21,372 bases of DNA from Rickettsiales bacterium (lineage in GTDB: Bacteria; Pseudomonadota; Alphaproteobacteria; TMED127), in contig PBCD01000015.1 of the NCBI GenBank assembly GCA_002717855.1, positions 1 through 21,372 on the forward strand, read 5' to 3'. The translations under genes were made by a program, and so were the position numbers. This document shows, one piece after another, positions 21,078 to 21,372 of this stretch; positions within the stretch are counted from its first letter, which is position 1, and each line of letters begins with the position of its first letter. A model generated the notes under the pieces. That model was given only the letters and a program-made list of their open reading frames with translations. It did no database searches and had not been told where the DNA came from.

Positions 21078-21372
21078 TTATCCTTGTACTGCATGTTGAA
21101 ATAATTCGTTAGATTTAGTGTTACTTTTATAAAGCATATCGTCTATCATGATATCACTTTTGTTTATTACTTTTTTATTCGACAGAACCAGTGCTCTTTG
21201 TAATACATTTTCTAATTCCCTGACATTTCCTGGCCAAGTGTAATTTCTTATTAAATTTTGTGTTTCGTTAGTTAGGAAAGGTATTTGCTGACCATTTTCT
21301 ACATGTCTTTTTAAAAGTGTAATACTTATTGGAATTATATCACCAGGCCTTTCGAACAGATTGGTTGTCTCA
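21078..21372 (-). CDS. NtrC-family sigma-54 activator, C-terminal end, no HTH domain
   Basis: Only the last 97 codons are in the window; the gene runs off the right edge. They are the end of the AAA+ domain of a sigma-54 activator: FERPGDIIP (the RxxDI region) and NYTWPGNVRELENVLQRALV (the WPGNVREL signature with the sensor II arginine). After IMIDDML only about 17 residues remain before the stop. The Fis-type helix-turn-helix that normally ends NtrC, FlbD, FlrC and FleR proteins is absent. Helicobacter FlgR is a known flagellar activator with the same loss. Directly upstream of fliE is the usual place of flrC/fleR. It probably activates RpoN at the flagellar promoters seen here, perhaps from solution or through a DNA-binding partner. 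Confidence 0.9.
   Translation of the reverse strand, partial: ETTNLFERPGDIIPISITLLKRHVENGQQIPFLTNETQNLIRNYTWPGNVRELENVLQRALVLSNKKVINKSDIMIDDMLYKSNTKSNELFQHAVQG

Overview
This AT-rich window (roughly 70% A+T, very tightly packed) carries most of a bacterial flagellar export, basal-body and motor gene cluster with its own sigma-54 control. The FliG and FliM types, the SPOR protein with a C-terminal Cys pair, and the PomA/PomB-type stator fit a streamlined, probably aquatic proteobacterium, most likely an AT-rich alphaproteobacterial lineage. No ribosomal or other marker gene is present, so this placement is inference. The unbroken order fliEFGHIJKLMNOPQR-flhB behind a sigma-54 activator resembles gammaproteobacterial flagellar clusters more than the scattered layout of many alphaproteobacteria.

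Layout. The left end (1-1208, minus) is rpoN, cut off before its RpoN box. Across a 190-bp regulatory gap rich in GTCA/TGAC half-sites lie two small plus-strand genes: a SPOR-domain protein and a two-helix membrane protein. Next is a minus-strand secreted DUF1566 (Lcl-like) protein. It is divergent from motA-motB and an unrecognised third gene of the same transcription unit. The 2642-2773 gap holds a sigma-54 promoter for motA, and a mirrored one reads toward the DUF1566 gene through the same -12 GC. From 5441 to the right end everything is on the minus strand. In transcription order this is: the C-terminus of an NtrC-family activator without a DNA-binding domain, then fliE, F, G, H, I, J, K, L, M, N, O, P, Q, R, flhB. 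Five poorly known genes follow flhB: a two-TM protein, a four-Cys protein, a TM/coiled-coil protein, a PDZ-like plus DUF2628-like membrane protein, and a protein that reads as a diverged ribosome recycling factor (RRF) paralog.

How it works together. FliF/G/M/N form the MS and C rings. FliH/I/J and FliO/P/Q/R/FlhB form the export ATPase and gate. FliE joins the rod to the MS ring, FliK sets hook length, and FliL with MotA/B forms the stator. Good -24/-12 sites (TGG[CT]-N7-TTGCA) lie before motA, fliO and fliK, with another inside fliI before fliJ. The 14-bp palindrome GTCA-N6-TGAC occurs about 107 nt upstream of the predicted fliO start and again in the rpoN intergenic region. With rpoN and a sigma-54 activator at the two ends, the region looks like a self-contained sigma-54 flagellar regulon.

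The most unusual content is the conserved-looking but unassigned tail after flhB, above all the RRF-like protein, and the palindromic divergent sigma-54 promoter at motA. No gene-free stretch exceeds 300 bases, and no tRNA, rRNA, CRISPR array, insertion sequence or convincing rho-independent terminator was seen.
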